Shown here one piece after another: positions 6,364 through 6,604 of a DNA stretch of 6,604 nucleotides. Each line of letters opens with the position of its first letter. The first letter of the stretch is position 1. A model generated the notes under the pieces. The model saw only the letters and a program-made list of their open reading frames with translations, was not told where the DNA came from and ran no database searches. The stretch is taken from contig JABGTH010000108.1 in NCBI GenBank assembly GCA_018647275.1, positions 1-6,604 on the forward strand, written 5' to 3'. The translations under genes were made by a program, and so were the position numbers. This DNA is from Paracoccaceae bacterium. GTDB lineage: Bacteria; Pseudomonadota; Alphaproteobacteria; Rhodobacterales; Rhodobacteraceae.

Positions 6364-6604
6364 AGCTGCCGACAACACCGTCGCTTTCGCTAAATGGCAA
6401 ACGTGCTTTGGTCACTGGTGCTTCATCTGGTATTGGACAAGCCTGCGCCGTGGCCATGGCGCAAGCTGGTGCACATGTCGTGTGCGCGGCCCGTGGTGCA
6501 GACCGCCTGCAAGAAACAGTAGCCGCAATGAAAGCTCAGGGCTTGGGCGCTGAAGGGCTTATTTTGGATCAATCGGATTTGGGCGCTTTAAAAACAGCAT
6601 TGGC
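6360..6604 (+). CDS. Short-chain dehydrogenase/reductase (SDR), N-terminal part, truncated by window end
   Basis: The first 81 codons are present and the gene runs off the window. After a short leader (MKLPTTPSLSLNGK) comes the classical Rossmann start RALVTGASSGIGQA, with the TGxxxGIG cofactor motif at about residues 19-26. The second strand, HVVCAAR, ends in Arg rather than the Asp typical of NAD-preferring members, which hints at NADP(H) use. The Asp at 71, in ILDQSD, is at the usual third-strand position. The catalytic Ser-Tyr-Lys lies beyond the window. Classical SDRs are about 250 residues, so roughly two-thirds is missing. The enzyme probably oxidises or reduces a hydroxyl or keto group of the imported compound in the same pathway as the HisD-fold dehydrogenase; this role is inferred from position. 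Confidence 0.9.
   Translation, partial: MKLPTTPSLSLNGKRALVTGASSGIGQACAVAMAQAGAHVVCAARGADRLQETVAAMKAQGLGAEGLILDQSDLGALKTAL

Noticed and set aside
3988..6604. A firm assignment as a dihydroxypropanesulfonate (DHPS) pathway
   Set aside because: One HpsN-like enzyme and an SDR are not enough. No sulfolactate lyase, sulfonate transporter or other sulfonate-specific gene is in the window.
1..6604. tRNA or rRNA genes, CRISPR arrays, insertion sequences, phage genes
   Set aside because: No repeats, inverted element ends, transposase-like products or tRNA-like folds were seen. The window is almost entirely ordinary coding sequence of uniform character.

Overview
The window reads as a piece of an alphaproteobacterial genome, most likely a marine Rhodobacteraceae (Roseobacter group) species. 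This rests on the protein style, the moderate GC content (about half, by eye) and the tight operon packing. It is an inference from general resemblance, and I cannot name a genus. All supported genes are on the + strand and cover nearly the whole window. The only gaps are two short ones, about 83 and 71 bases long.

Layout: (1) 3-143, the last 46 codons of a MalK-type ABC transporter ATPase (TOBE region). (2) 227-1462, a periplasmic family-1 solute-binding protein. (3) 1472-1497, a perfect 10-bp hairpin with a short T-run, probably an attenuating terminator. (4) 1534-2565 and 2565-3446, MalF-type and MalG-type permeases. (5) 3443-3988, a single-domain SnoaL/NTF2-like protein. (6) 3988-5316, a histidinol-dehydrogenase-fold enzyme closer to HpsN (sulfopropanediol 3-dehydrogenase) than to biosynthetic HisD. 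(7) 5317-6363, a protein with two SnoaL/NTF2-like domains. (8) 6360-6604, the start of a classical short-chain dehydrogenase/reductase (SDR), cut by the window edge. From the first permease onward, every junction overlaps by 1-4 bases or abuts, so genes 4-8 look like one translationally coupled unit.

Working model (inference): the binding protein captures a small polar compound, possibly a polyol, sugar acid or hydroxysulfonate. The MalFGK-type transporter imports it. The HisD-fold enzyme oxidises a primary alcohol to a carboxylate, and the SDR acts on another hydroxyl or carbonyl group. The two SnoaL-like proteins handle an intermediate, for example by lactone opening, isomerisation or dehydration. 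The substrate cannot be read from the sequence. The pairing of a HisD-fold dehydrogenase with related single- and double-domain SnoaL proteins inside a sugar-type ABC operon is the most interesting part of the window.
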